A stretch of 6,176 bases of DNA from Alphaproteobacteria bacterium (GCA_004356215.1 SMXR01000022.1:1-6176); one strand, 5' to 3'. Positions 1 to 5,889 are shown, counted from the first letter of the stretch. Translations and numbers: made by a program. Notes: generated from the letters alone by a model not told the origin.

Positions 1-240
1 ATTCCGGCCTTGGCCGACCGCGATGTTTTCACTAGTTTTTATTTCCTGACCTTGGTGATCATGCTGCCCCTGAACGGGTTTTTAATCGCCCTGTTTGCCG
101 GCTGGGTGATTAAGAAATCCGACTTTAAAAAACAACTCGGGTTCAAATCCGATTGGCTTTTTAACGGCTGGCATTTGCTGTTGAAGTTCCTTGCCCCTAT
201 AGCGGTTTTGGCGATTACATATTTTGGCTTGGTCGGGTAG
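1..240 (+). CDS. C-terminal end of a sodium-dependent transporter, NSS (neurotransmitter:sodium symporter) family; 5' part outside window
   Basis: The frame is open from the first base and ends at TAG 238-240, giving 79 residues. They form two strongly hydrophobic segments. The first (about residues 10-37) contains ILPLNGFLIALFAGW-like sequence, read here as MLPLNGFLIALFAGWVIKK. A basic/polar loop with KKSDFKKQLGF follows, then a last helix (about 56-78) with KFLAPIAVLAI. The order 'LPL-G-LIALF-GW', charged loop, 'W..L.K.LAPIA' is characteristic of the last two helices of bacterial SNF/NSS transporters, which import amino acids or related solutes with sodium across the inner membrane. The TTG at 10 is probably not the start; family members run to about 440-500 residues, so most of the gene lies to the left. 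The substrate cannot be told from this piece. Family assignment is by recalled resemblance. Confidence 0.85.
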   Translation: MPALADRDVFTSFYFLTLVIMLPLNGFLIALFAGWVIKKSDFKKQLGFKSDWLFNGWHLLLKFLAPIAVLAITYFGLVG

Positions 241-245
241 GGTTT

Positions 246-260
246 TATTAATGATTAATA
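246..260. repeat. Perfect 15-base palindrome TATTAAT-G-ATTAATA
   Basis: TATTAAT (246-252) and ATTAATA (254-260) are exact inverted copies around a single G, six bases after the transporter stop codon. It contains only A/T apart from the centre and has no loop, so it is unlikely to be a Rho-independent terminator. It could be a protein-binding site or chance in AT-rich spacer DNA. Confidence 0.35.
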
Positions 261-330
261 GGGTATAAGGCCTGAAATAAATGAACCTAAACCTAAAGAC
301 CTTGGTGTAATAATTATATAAGTTACATTA

Positions 331-358
331 TTGACATGTGGGAAATTACTGGTACTAA
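331..358 (+). promoter_or_regulatory. Possible promoter for the 59-residue membrane protein gene
   Basis: A perfect TTGACA (331-336) is followed after 16 bases by TACTAA (353-358), a poor -10 match (three of six). Transcription would start at about 365, which is the A of the ATG of the next gene, and no Shine-Dalgarno sequence is visible there. This would fit a leaderless transcript. The weak -10 makes the call uncertain. Confidence 0.25.
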
Positions 359-364
359 AAGCTT

Positions 365-544
365 ATGACTGTTGCCGCCGTATCAAAATTATTCGGGATA
401 GCCGTTTTACTCATCGTGCTGTCCCTTCTTATATTGCTCACCATGTCCATGGCCATGAATTATATAGCGCCCTGGCTGGTGAACGTATTCTTTGTCTGGC
501 TCATGTTTATCGTCGGCTACATCGTCGGCCGCATGAACAAATAA
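365..544 (+). CDS. Small hydrophobic protein, two predicted membrane segments, 59 residues
   Basis: ATG 365 to TAA 542-544 encodes 59 residues. An in-frame TAA at 356-358 makes this the first possible start. After a short N-terminus (MTVAAVSKLFG) comes a hydrophobic stretch at about residues 10-31 (AVLLIVLSLLILL), then NYIAPW, then a second stretch at about 37-54 (VNVFFVWLMFIVGYIVG), ending in RMNK. This pattern, two helices with a basic tail, is typical of a small inner-membrane protein. The overlapping frame from 331 reads as Cys/His/Arg-rich sequence and looks like a shadow. I do not recognise the family. It lies 124 bases after an NSS transporter. Some NSS transporters have small membrane subunits (MetS type), but I cannot match that motif here and the spacing argues against tight coupling. 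No clear ribosome binding site is seen, so expression is uncertain. Confidence 0.5.
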   Translation: MTVAAVSKLFGIAVLLIVLSLLILLTMSMAMNYIAPWLVNVFFVWLMFIVGYIVGRMNK

Positions 545-573
545 TTTTTCTTAAAAGTTTCAATAAACCGGAC

Positions 574-918
574 TCAAGAAAAATAAAAATAGAGCGCTGA
601 GACGCCTATGACGATGGCGGCAATTGCGGTGATCCAGGCGGCAACCATTGCAATTCTGGCGGCCTTAATGGCTTTCTGGACGTCGGCGTCCCTTTTCTTT
701 TCAAGCTTTATCTTTTTTCCCCTGGCCCCAAGCCATTCTGCGGCAGCGGCCATTCTATTGCCGCCGAATTTGCCACCTTCAATTTTGCTCCTGACCTCGT
801 TCTCGCCCATAGAGTCAAAATCGACCCAATGTTCATACTTGGTTTTCATCCTTAATTGCGAAACAGCCTGGAGTTTCTTTCTTATTGGAGCGGACGCCCT
901 GGATTTCAGTTTAATCAT
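574..918 (-). CDS. Conserved hypothetical protein with C-terminal membrane anchor, 114 residues
   Basis: ATG 916-918 to TGA 574-576. Three parts are visible. A basic N-terminus covers residues 1-24. A conserved-looking block at 38-63 carries G38-E39, E41-V42-R43, G48-G49-x-F51-G52 and a run of alanines ending in E61-W62-L63. A highly charged helix (about 67-88, GKKIKLEKKRDADV) follows, then one membrane helix (about 89-111) with only three residues after it. The block resembles the G-x-x-x-V-R-x-x-L-x-x-G-x-F-G...EWL motif that recurs in short proteobacterial hypothetical proteins; its function is unknown to me. The shape suggests a tail-anchored inner-membrane protein with its bulk in the cytoplasm. 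The start is uncertain: M24 (ATG 847-849) is an alternative, and neither has a well-spaced Shine-Dalgarno. It converges on the gene ending at 544. The opposite-strand frame over the same bases is a low-complexity shadow. Confidence 0.68.
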   Translation of the reverse strand: MIKLKSRASAPIRKKLQAVSQLRMKTKYEHWVDFDSMGENEVRSKIEGGKFGGNRMAAAAEWLGARGKKIKLEKKRDADVQKAIKAARIAMVAAWITAIAAIVIGVSALYFYFS

Positions 919-1009
919 ATAAAAGCCCGGAATATTATTATTTCATGAAAGAAAGTTGCCACATTTATTTTTTGAAGTCGAGTCAGAGAAAAGAAAATAG
1001 TCCGTCTTT

Positions 1010-1738
1010 TCAATAATTCTCGGCCGGGCTGCCAGCCGGATAAAAGTGGCCGGCAAGCCTGAGGCCGTCTTTGGAGATGCATTCCAGCGAATGTTCCTGT
1101 TTTGATGGAAGGAAGATAATGCTTCCCGGCCCAACCGGGGCGCACGTGTCCCCGGTCCACATCCGCCCCTCGCCGAAAAGGATATAAAGCGCTTCTTCGT
1201 ACAAATGATGGTGGGGCGGCGTTTTACCGGGAGGGATTTCACCTATGAATTGCGTGACCTGGCTCGAACCCGCTTTTCCCCCGACCAGCACCTGGTAAGT
1301 GCGAACTCCCATTTCTTCTTTTTTGGCCGCATCGGGGGCCACCAGACGATCGGGGTAGGTGTCATCAAAATTGTCACCGAGTGATTTTACGATAGGAAAA
1401 CCACGGTGCTCGGGGCAGACAGTGATCAAAATTTGGGCGAACCCGCCGCCGGTGGCAACCCTGAAGGCCTCTCCCGGACGAACGCTGAGCCCGGTCTCGG
1501 GCCCGGCCTGAAAGGCTTTGCCAGCGATGGTAATGGTCGGGGTTCCGGCAAGCACAAACAGCACCACTTGGCTCTTTCCAAATGACAGGATCGGCGTTGG
1601 TGCCTGTCCCAGCGTCATGATTTGCTGGGAGAGATGTTTGGCCCCGAATAGTCCGCCGATGACTTTTTTCAGATTGAGTGTCCCCTCAATGCCCGGGGGC
1701 AAAACATAACAACCGCCATTCAGTTCGATTTTTTCCAC
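1010..1738 (-). CDS. Double-cupin (bicupin) protein, function unassigned, 242 residues
   Basis: GTG 1736-1738 to TGA 1010-1012. An in-frame TAA lies six codons upstream of the GTG, with AAGGAAAG between them, so GTG is the first usable start. The C-terminal cupin (about 150-235) has a full metal site: motif 1 is GKTPPHHHLYEE with H176, H178 and E182 as likely ligands, and motif 2 is GSIIFLPSKQEH with H216. The N-terminal half (about 25-115) has the glycine/proline spacing of a cupin barrel (VLAGTPTITIAG, VRPGEAFRV), but the positions expected to carry His and Glu are P/I/S/G, so it probably binds no metal. Bicupins include ureidoglycine aminohydrolase, oxalate decarboxylase and quercetin dioxygenases, and I cannot place this one in any of them. 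It is divergent from the tryptophan-degradation cluster and may be co-regulated with it, which is inference from position only. It is not a convincing 3-hydroxyanthranilate dioxygenase, a single-domain cupin of about 175 residues. Confidence 0.88.
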   Translation of the reverse strand: MEKIELNGGCYVLPPGIEGTLNLKKVIGGLFGAKHLSQQIMTLGQAPTPILSFGKSQVVLFVLAGTPTITIAGKAFQAGPETGLSVRPGEAFRVATGGGFAQILITVCPEHRGFPIVKSLGDNFDDTYPDRLVAPDAAKKEEMGVRTYQVLVGGKAGSSQVTQFIGEIPPGKTPPHHHLYEEALYILFGEGRMWTGDTCAPVGPGSIIFLPSKQEHSLECISKDGLRLAGHFYPAGSPAENY

Positions 1739-1834
1739 TTTAAAAGACTTTCCTTATTCCATTTCCGCTTTTACATTTTGCGCCCCGGCTGGTACAGGAA
1801 AAAGAGTGAAATTCTTAAAGGTGGAGGGTGCGCC
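1739..1834. promoter_or_regulatory. Divergent intergenic region between the bicupin and kynurenine-cluster genes
   Basis: These 96 bases separate two divergent genes, so promoters for both directions should lie here. A plus-strand candidate is TTTACA (1770-1775), 17 bases, then TACAGG (1793-1798), which has a weak -10. I see no convincing minus-strand promoter and no strong inverted repeat that would mark an operator. The call rests on gene layout. Confidence 0.4.
1817..1827 (+). promoter_or_regulatory. Strong ribosome binding site that fixes the start of the RAM-domain gene
   Basis: AAAGGTGGAGG lies seven bases before ATG 1835-1837. It selects this ATG over an upstream in-frame start at 1778, whose extra 19 residues (MRPGWYRKKSEI...) do not belong to the AsnC ligand-binding fold and are partly encoded by the Shine-Dalgarno itself. 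Confidence 0.8.
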
Positions 1835-2080
1835 ATGCGTCCGGTATTCGTGATGATCAAATGCAAGCTCGGCAAAGCCTATAGCGTTGCCGAAGAGCTG
1901 GTCGATAAGATCGAGGAAACCTCCGAGGTGCATTCCACCTCGGGCCAGTATGATCTGCTGGTCAAGTTTTACCTAGGCGAGGGCGAAGACATCGGCCGGT
2001 TCGTTTGCGAAAAGGTCCAGAAAATCCACAACATCCAGGATACCTTCACAATCCAGGCCTACAAGGCCTTTCACGGGTAA
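1835..2080 (+). CDS. Solo Lrp/AsnC ligand-binding (RAM) domain protein, no DNA-binding domain, 81 residues
   Basis: ATG 1835 to TAA 2078-2080. The whole protein is one RAM/AsnC_trans_reg domain: a first strand (PVFVMIKCKLG), a helix (about 15-28), the signature TSGQYDLLVKFYL (about 35-47), a second helix (about 50-63) and a final strand (DTFTIQAYKAF). In full-length Lrp/AsnC regulators this domain oligomerises and binds amino acids between subunits, but the helix-turn-helix of about 60 residues that should precede it is absent, and upstream bases do not encode one. Solo RAM proteins of this size are common in alphaproteobacteria. It is the first gene of the cluster, with only six bases before the dioxygenase ATG, so translation is probably coupled. 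A role in sensing tryptophan or kynurenine, or in modulating another Lrp-type regulator, is inference. Confidence 0.92.
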   Translation: MRPVFVMIKCKLGKAYSVAEELVDKIEETSEVHSTSGQYDLLVKFYLGEGEDIGRFVCEKVQKIHNIQDTFTIQAYKAFHG

Positions 2081-2086
2081 AAGCAT

Positions 2087-2935
2087 ATGAGCAAGGACAC
2101 AAAAAAAGCCGGGCATTTGAATCTCGAGGGCGAGCGGATCCATTGGGACCAGGACATGTCCTATGGCCAATACCTGGGGCTGGATAAGCTTCTGGCGGCG
2201 CAAAATCCCTTGTCCGGTGAGCACGATGAAATGCTTTTCATCATTATCCACCAAGCCTCGGAACTGTGGATGAAACTCTCAATCCATGAGCTTACCGCCG
2301 CCCGCGAGGAAATCAAAAAAGATAACCTAAGGCCGTCGTTCAAGATGCTCAGCCGGGTTGCCAGAATTCAGACGCAGCTGCTGCAATCATGGGACGTCCT
2401 GGCGACGATGACACCCAGCGATTACACCAAGCTGCGCGCCCACCTGGGCAAATCATCGGGCCTGCAATCCGCCCAGTACCGGGTGATCGAATTTCTGTTG
2501 GGCAATAAAAACGCCGAATTGCTGCGCCTGCAGGAAAACAATCCGGATGGCCTGAAAGCTCTGAAGGCGGTTTTGGATGCGCCATCGCTCTATGATGAAA
2601 CCCTGAGGCTTTTGAAAAAACGCGGCTTCGATATCCCCGAAGACAAGCTTGAGCGCGACTGGACTTTGGCCTATTCGGCGGATAAAAAGGTCGAGGATGC
2701 CTGGCTTAAGATTTACCAAAACTCTGAAAAATACTGGGATATTTACGAGCTCGCTGAAAAGCTGGTCGACCTTGAATATCATTTCCAGTTGTGGCGCTAT
2801 GCCCACCTGAAAACCGTAGAGCGGATCATCGGCTTCAAGCGCGGTACCGGCGGGTCATCGGGCGTTCCCTACCTGGCCCGGGCGCTGGAAAATTCGTTTT
2901 TCCCTGAACTATGGTCTGTCCGGACCAGGATGTAG
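2087..2935 (+). CDS. kynA: Tryptophan 2,3-dioxygenase, 282 residues
   Basis: This heme enzyme opens the indole ring of L-tryptophan with O2, giving N-formyl-L-kynurenine, the first step of the kynurenine pathway in the cytoplasm. ATG 2087 to TAG 2933-2935. The active-site motif FIIIHQASELWMK puts the distal histidine at H55. Y113 and R117 sit in SDYTKLR, and SGLQSAQYRVIEFLLG is a family hallmark. The proximal heme ligand is H240 in WRYAHLKTVERIIGFKRGTGG, with T254 in the GTGG turn. These positions coincide with the published numbering of the Xanthomonas campestris enzyme as I recall it. Length is normal (bacterial enzymes about 280-300), and all key residues are present, so it should be active. 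The ribosome binding site is weak (GGGTAAA overlapping the upstream stop), consistent with translational coupling to the RAM-domain gene six bases upstream. Confidence 0.98.
   Translation: MSKDTKKAGHLNLEGERIHWDQDMSYGQYLGLDKLLAAQNPLSGEHDEMLFIIIHQASELWMKLSIHELTAAREEIKKDNLRPSFKMLSRVARIQTQLLQSWDVLATMTPSDYTKLRAHLGKSSGLQSAQYRVIEFLLGNKNAELLRLQENNPDGLKALKAVLDAPSLYDETLRLLKKRGFDIPEDKLERDWTLAYSADKKVEDAWLKIYQNSEKYWDIYELAEKLVDLEYHFQLWRYAHLKTVERIIGFKRGTGGSSGVPYLARALENSFFPELWSVRTRM
2928..2934 (+). repeat. Left copy of the 7-base direct repeat GGATGTA flanking the sulfotransferase segment
   Basis: GGATGTA occurs here at the dioxygenase stop codon (agg atg tag) and again at 4599-4605, overlapping the kynureninase ribosome binding site. 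The pair brackets the AT-rich sulfotransferase gene. It could be an insertion or recombination footprint, but seven bases may be chance. Confidence 0.35.
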
Positions 2936-2948
2936 AGTTAGCGCCCAA

Positions 2949-4562
2949 ATGAATTCCATTCTTGCCACCGAACTTTTTCAGAAAGGGATGACCGCCGGCC
3001 AGCAGGGCCGGCAAGACCAGGCCGCTGACTTTTTCATGAAAGCAGCGGAACAAAATTCAACCGACCCTGCATTTCTGATGAAGGTGGGTGAGATTCTTGA
3101 AAATATGCAAAAGCCAAACATGGCGGCAAATATTTATAATAATCTTATCAAAATCAACCCGCAGGGTGTTGCCGGGTATTTGGGATTTGGGCGTGTCCTG
3201 GCGCAGCTCGGAAATTATAAATCAGCGATTTCATGTTTTGAACACGCCAACAAACTTCAACCCGGAGAAAAGACCACATATGCTAGGCTTTGCAAAGTGT
3301 ACTGGGCAGCAGGTGAAAATGAAAAGGGAATAGCGGCAATCAAAGAGGCTTTCCGTTTAGGTATTGCCCCGGAATTTTATTATTATTATCTGGCCGATCA
3401 TTATGAAAAAAATAACCGGCTCGAAGAGCTGGGCGAACTTTTGAAAAAAGGGCTTAGTGTTTGTCCGGAAGATCATTCAATGCTGATATTATCGGGGGCA
3501 TATTACTTTCGCCAGGGCGATACCCAGAAAGCCCTGGAAAACCTTTTGAAGGTAAAGGTAAACACAGAAAATTATGGTTTGAATTTGCGCCTTTATTTTG
3601 AACTTGGCCGGGTTTATGACAAGCTCGGCAAATATCAGGAAGCATTTGACAGCTACACCCTTGGAAATAAATTTTCCAAAGCCGCAGCACAATTGAAGCA
3701 AAAAAGTACCGAAAAAGGCAGAAAATTTATTAAGAATATTGAAGGTATGAATTTTACCGGCTGGGATAAGGTTACCGCAGATACCCTTGAAGGGCCGGAA
3801 AACAACCCAATCTTTCTGGTCGGCTTTCCCCGCTCGGGTACCACCCTCTTGAACCGGATTCTAGATAGCCACAAGGATATAGAATGTGTTGAGGAAGAAC
3901 GTCTTCTATTTGCCACAAAATCTGTTGTTACCACCAAGTATGGTGGGTATTTTCATGCCCTTAAGGATCTTTCATCAGAACAATTGAATGAACTGAGGGA
4001 TCATTATCTGGAGAGGGCTAAAAAATTCAAAAAATCGGGGAAGGGTATTTATTTGGTTGATAAATTTCCCCTGTACGTGGTCGAAATTCCTTTTATCAAA
4101 AAAATATTTCCGCAATCAAAAATTATCCTGGCCTTACGGCATCCTTGCGCCTGCACTTTAAGCTGCTTTATGCAGAATTTTGACTTGAACCAGGCCATGC
4201 TGAATTTTTTAAACCTGGATGATACAACGTCTTATTATGCTGAAATTATGAGCCATTGGGTGTTGTTTCGTAAGGAACTGGACTTTGATTATTACCCGTT
4301 TTTATATGAAAAACTCGTCAAGGATCCGGAAAAAGAAATCAGGAAACTGGTCTCATATCTTGAGCTTGATTGGGATCCGGATATTATGAATTTTACCCAA
4401 AAAGCCAAAGCAAAGGGGCGCATTAAAACCCCGAGCTACTATCAGGTTGTGAAGCCCATTTATCAGGATTCGACAGATCGCTGGCGAAATTATGAAAAAC
4501 AGCTGGCGCCATACCTTGATCGGCTGAAACCCTTTTGTGACGCCTTTGGCTATCCCATTTGA
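2949..4562 (+). CDS. TPR-repeat sulfotransferase (Sulfotransfer_3 type), 537 residues
   Basis: This is probably a PAPS-dependent sulfotransferase; the acceptor is unknown. Residues about 5-240 form roughly seven tetratricopeptide repeats at regular 34-residue spacing, for example VAGYLGFGRVLAQLGNYKSA and LYFELGRVYDKLGKYQEAF. The catalytic domain starts near 285. The 5'-phosphosulfate loop is VGFPRSGTTLLNRIL (291-305), followed by an acidic EEER (315-318), DKFP (371-374), and the 3'-phosphate motif LRHPCACTLSCFMQ (396-409; R397, S405). The C-terminal signature DSTDRWRNYEKQLAPYL (507-523) is also typical. No signal peptide is seen. The start lies 13 bases after the dioxygenase stop with a poor Shine-Dalgarno. 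Base composition is unlike the neighbours: five 60-base blocks counted by hand have 108 G+C of 300 (36%), against 116 of 180 (64%) in three kynureninase blocks. This suggests acquisition from another source. TPRs often bind protein partners, so a protein or glycan substrate is as likely as a kynurenine metabolite. Confidence 0.95.
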   Translation: MNSILATELFQKGMTAGQQGRQDQAADFFMKAAEQNSTDPAFLMKVGEILENMQKPNMAANIYNNLIKINPQGVAGYLGFGRVLAQLGNYKSAISCFEHANKLQPGEKTTYARLCKVYWAAGENEKGIAAIKEAFRLGIAPEFYYYYLADHYEKNNRLEELGELLKKGLSVCPEDHSMLILSGAYYFRQGDTQKALENLLKVKVNTENYGLNLRLYFELGRVYDKLGKYQEAFDSYTLGNKFSKAAAQLKQKSTEKGRKFIKNIEGMNFTGWDKVTADTLEGPENNPIFLVGFPRSGTTLLNRILDSHKDIECVEEERLLFATKSVVTTKYGGYFHALKDLSSEQLNELRDHYLERAKKFKKSGKGIYLVDKFPLYVVEIPFIKKIFPQSKIILALRHPCACTLSCFMQNFDLNQAMLNFLNLDDTTSYYAEIMSHWVLFRKELDFDYYPFLYEKLVKDPEKEIRKLVSYLELDWDPDIMNFTQKAKAKGRIKTPSYYQVVKPIYQDSTDRWRNYEKQLAPYLDRLKPFCDAFGYPI

Positions 4563-4598
4563 TAGTTTTGGAAAACCTGTTAAACACAGCCAGGATCT

Positions 4599-4605
4599 GG
4601 ATGTA
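4599..4605 (+). repeat. Right copy of the 7-base direct repeat GGATGTA
   Basis: This matches 2928-2934. Joining the two copies would give a dioxygenase ending in agg-atg-taa, with the stop overlapping the AAGGA that serves kynureninase. That is a natural compact layout for an ancestral dioxygenase-kynureninase pair. The reading is inference. Confidence 0.35.
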
Positions 4606-4609
4606 AGGA
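4605..4609 (+). promoter_or_regulatory. Ribosome binding site of kynureninase
   Basis: AAGGA lies 11 bases before ATG 4621 and 8 bases before an in-frame TTG at 4618, which could also serve as start and would add one residue. It rules out the longer in-frame ATG at 4537, which lies inside the end of the sulfotransferase gene and would add 28 residues outside the family's usual N-terminus. Confidence 0.65.
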
Positions 4610-4620
4610 CACCAATTTTG

Positions 4621-5856
4621 ATGACCCAATGGACGCTGGATAAAATCCAAAAGCTGGATGCAGAAGATATTTTTGCCGCCAAACGGGATGAATTTTTCCT
4701 GCCCGAAGGCCTGATCTACCTCGATGGAAATTCGCTTGGCGCACTGCCCAGGGCGGTGGCGAAACGCCTGCAAGAGGTCACTGAAAAAGAGTGGGGCGGC
4801 AGCCTCATTGCCGGCTGGAATGTTCACAGTTGGATCGATTTGCCGAGCCGGGTGGGCGATATGCTGGCCGGGCTGATCGGCGCCGATCCTGGCGAAGTGG
4901 TGCTGGCCGAGAGCACTTCCATCAATCTTTTCAAGGCCTTGACCGCGGCCCTTCAAGCGGGGCCAAAACGCGGCACTATTTTGACCGAAGAGGGCAATTT
5001 CCCGACCGACCTGTACGTGCTGGACGCCATTGCCCGGCACTCTGGGGGCGCGGTCAAAATCAAGCGGGTGGCGGCCGCCGCGCTGGAAGAAAACCTAACC
5101 GACGAAGTGGCAATTTTGTGCCTGACCCATTCCAATTTTAAAACGTCGCGTAAACACAATATGGCAGCACTGACAAAGGCGGCAAAAGAGGTTGGGGCGC
5201 TGACGGTTTGGGATTTATCGCACAGCGCCGGGGCGATGCCGGTCGACCTCAATGGCTGCGGAGTCGATTATGCCGTCGGCTGCGGGTATAAATATCTCAA
5301 TTCAGGGCCCGGCGGCCCCGGGTATATTTTTGTTGCCAAGCGCCATCAGGACAAACTTGATCCGGTGCTGGCGGGCTGGATGGGACACATTCGCCCCTTC
5401 GATTTTTCCGGCGATTACGAACCGGCGGACGGGATTTTAAGGCAATTAACCGGCACTCCCGATGTTATGGGCGCGGCCGCCCTGGAAGCAGCCCTGGGGG
5501 TTTTCGATAATGTTGATATGGCCGCGCTCTACAGGAAAGCCCAGGCGCTGGGAGATTTATTCCTGGACCTGGTGCTGGAAAGTTGTCCCGAACTGGAGCT
5601 GGGTTGCCCGCGGAATGCCGATGATCGCGGTTCTCAAGTGACCCTGAAGCACGCGCACGGTTATGCCATCATCCAGGCGGTGATAGCCAAAGGATTGGTC
5701 GGTGATTTCCGCTCACCGGACGTTTTACGGTTTGGTTTCGCCCCGCTTTATAATTCTTACACAGATGTCTGGAACGCCGCCGCCATTTTGGCCGAAGTAA
5801 TGGACGAGCGGGTTTGGGAAACACCAGATTTTCAAGCCAGGAAAAAAGTGACCTAA
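4621..5856 (+). CDS. kynU: Kynureninase, 411 residues
   Basis: This PLP enzyme (aspartate aminotransferase fold) cleaves L-kynurenine to anthranilate and L-alanine in the cytoplasm; many homologues also act on 3-hydroxykynurenine. ATG 4621 to TAA 5854-5856. The N-terminal family motif is IYLDGNSLGALP (32-43), followed by EWGGSLIAGWN (57-67). The PLP phosphate and ring region includes AESTSINLFK (96-105) and NFPTD (126-130). D198 and H201 lie in WDLSHSAGA, and the Schiff-base lysine is K224 in GCGYKYLNSGPGGPG. WMGH (253-256) and DVLRFGFAPLYNSY (367-380), with R370 as the likely carboxylate-binding arginine, complete the site. Length matches the bacterial family (about 410-420), and every expected motif is intact. 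It lies 58 bases after the sulfotransferase, with no terminator between them. Its G+C-rich codon use matches the dioxygenase rather than the sulfotransferase. Confidence 0.97.
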   Translation: MTQWTLDKIQKLDAEDIFAAKRDEFFLPEGLIYLDGNSLGALPRAVAKRLQEVTEKEWGGSLIAGWNVHSWIDLPSRVGDMLAGLIGADPGEVVLAESTSINLFKALTAALQAGPKRGTILTEEGNFPTDLYVLDAIARHSGGAVKIKRVAAAALEENLTDEVAILCLTHSNFKTSRKHNMAALTKAAKEVGALTVWDLSHSAGAMPVDLNGCGVDYAVGCGYKYLNSGPGGPGYIFVAKRHQDKLDPVLAGWMGHIRPFDFSGDYEPADGILRQLTGTPDVMGAAALEAALGVFDNVDMAALYRKAQALGDLFLDLVLESCPELELGCPRNADDRGSQVTLKHAHGYAIIQAVIAKGLVGDFRSPDVLRFGFAPLYNSYTDVWNAAAILAEVMDERVWETPDFQARKKVT

Positions 5857-5889
5857 GGGATGCTTTTCCAGGAATTTTTTAGCTTTAAT

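Noticed and set aside
331..600. Plus-strand frame of 89 codons starting with TTG
   Set aside because: It reads as Cys/His/Arg-rich sequence with no fold-like pattern and overlaps the much more plausible 59-residue membrane protein in another frame.
608..922. Plus-strand frame of 104 codons opposite the 114-residue membrane-anchored protein
   Set aside because: It is a Ser/Phe/Leu-rich mirror of the minus-strand gene. The minus strand has a recognisable motif and a clean membrane helix.
941..950. Palindrome TTTCATGAAA between the 114-residue protein and the bicupin
   Set aside because: Ten bases, not extended on either side and with no T-run to make a terminator; expected by chance.
4564..4576. 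Inverted repeat GTTTT-GG-AAAAC after the sulfotransferase
   Set aside because: The two-base loop is too small for a stable hairpin, and the A/T stem is weak; not a credible terminator.
4537..4620. Upstream extension of kynureninase by 28 residues
   Set aside because: It overlaps the sulfotransferase end and lies before the ribosome binding site at 4605-4609; family members start near the ATG at 4621.
4423..5040. Minus-strand frame of 205 codons opposite kynureninase
   Set aside because: It covers well-recognised kynureninase coding sequence and has no recognisable domain; such long antisense frames are common in G+C-rich genes.
5857..5885. Possible terminator after kynureninase (GGGA...TTCC followed by T-run)
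   Set aside because: Only a four-pair stem including a G-T pair, and the T-run does not directly follow it.
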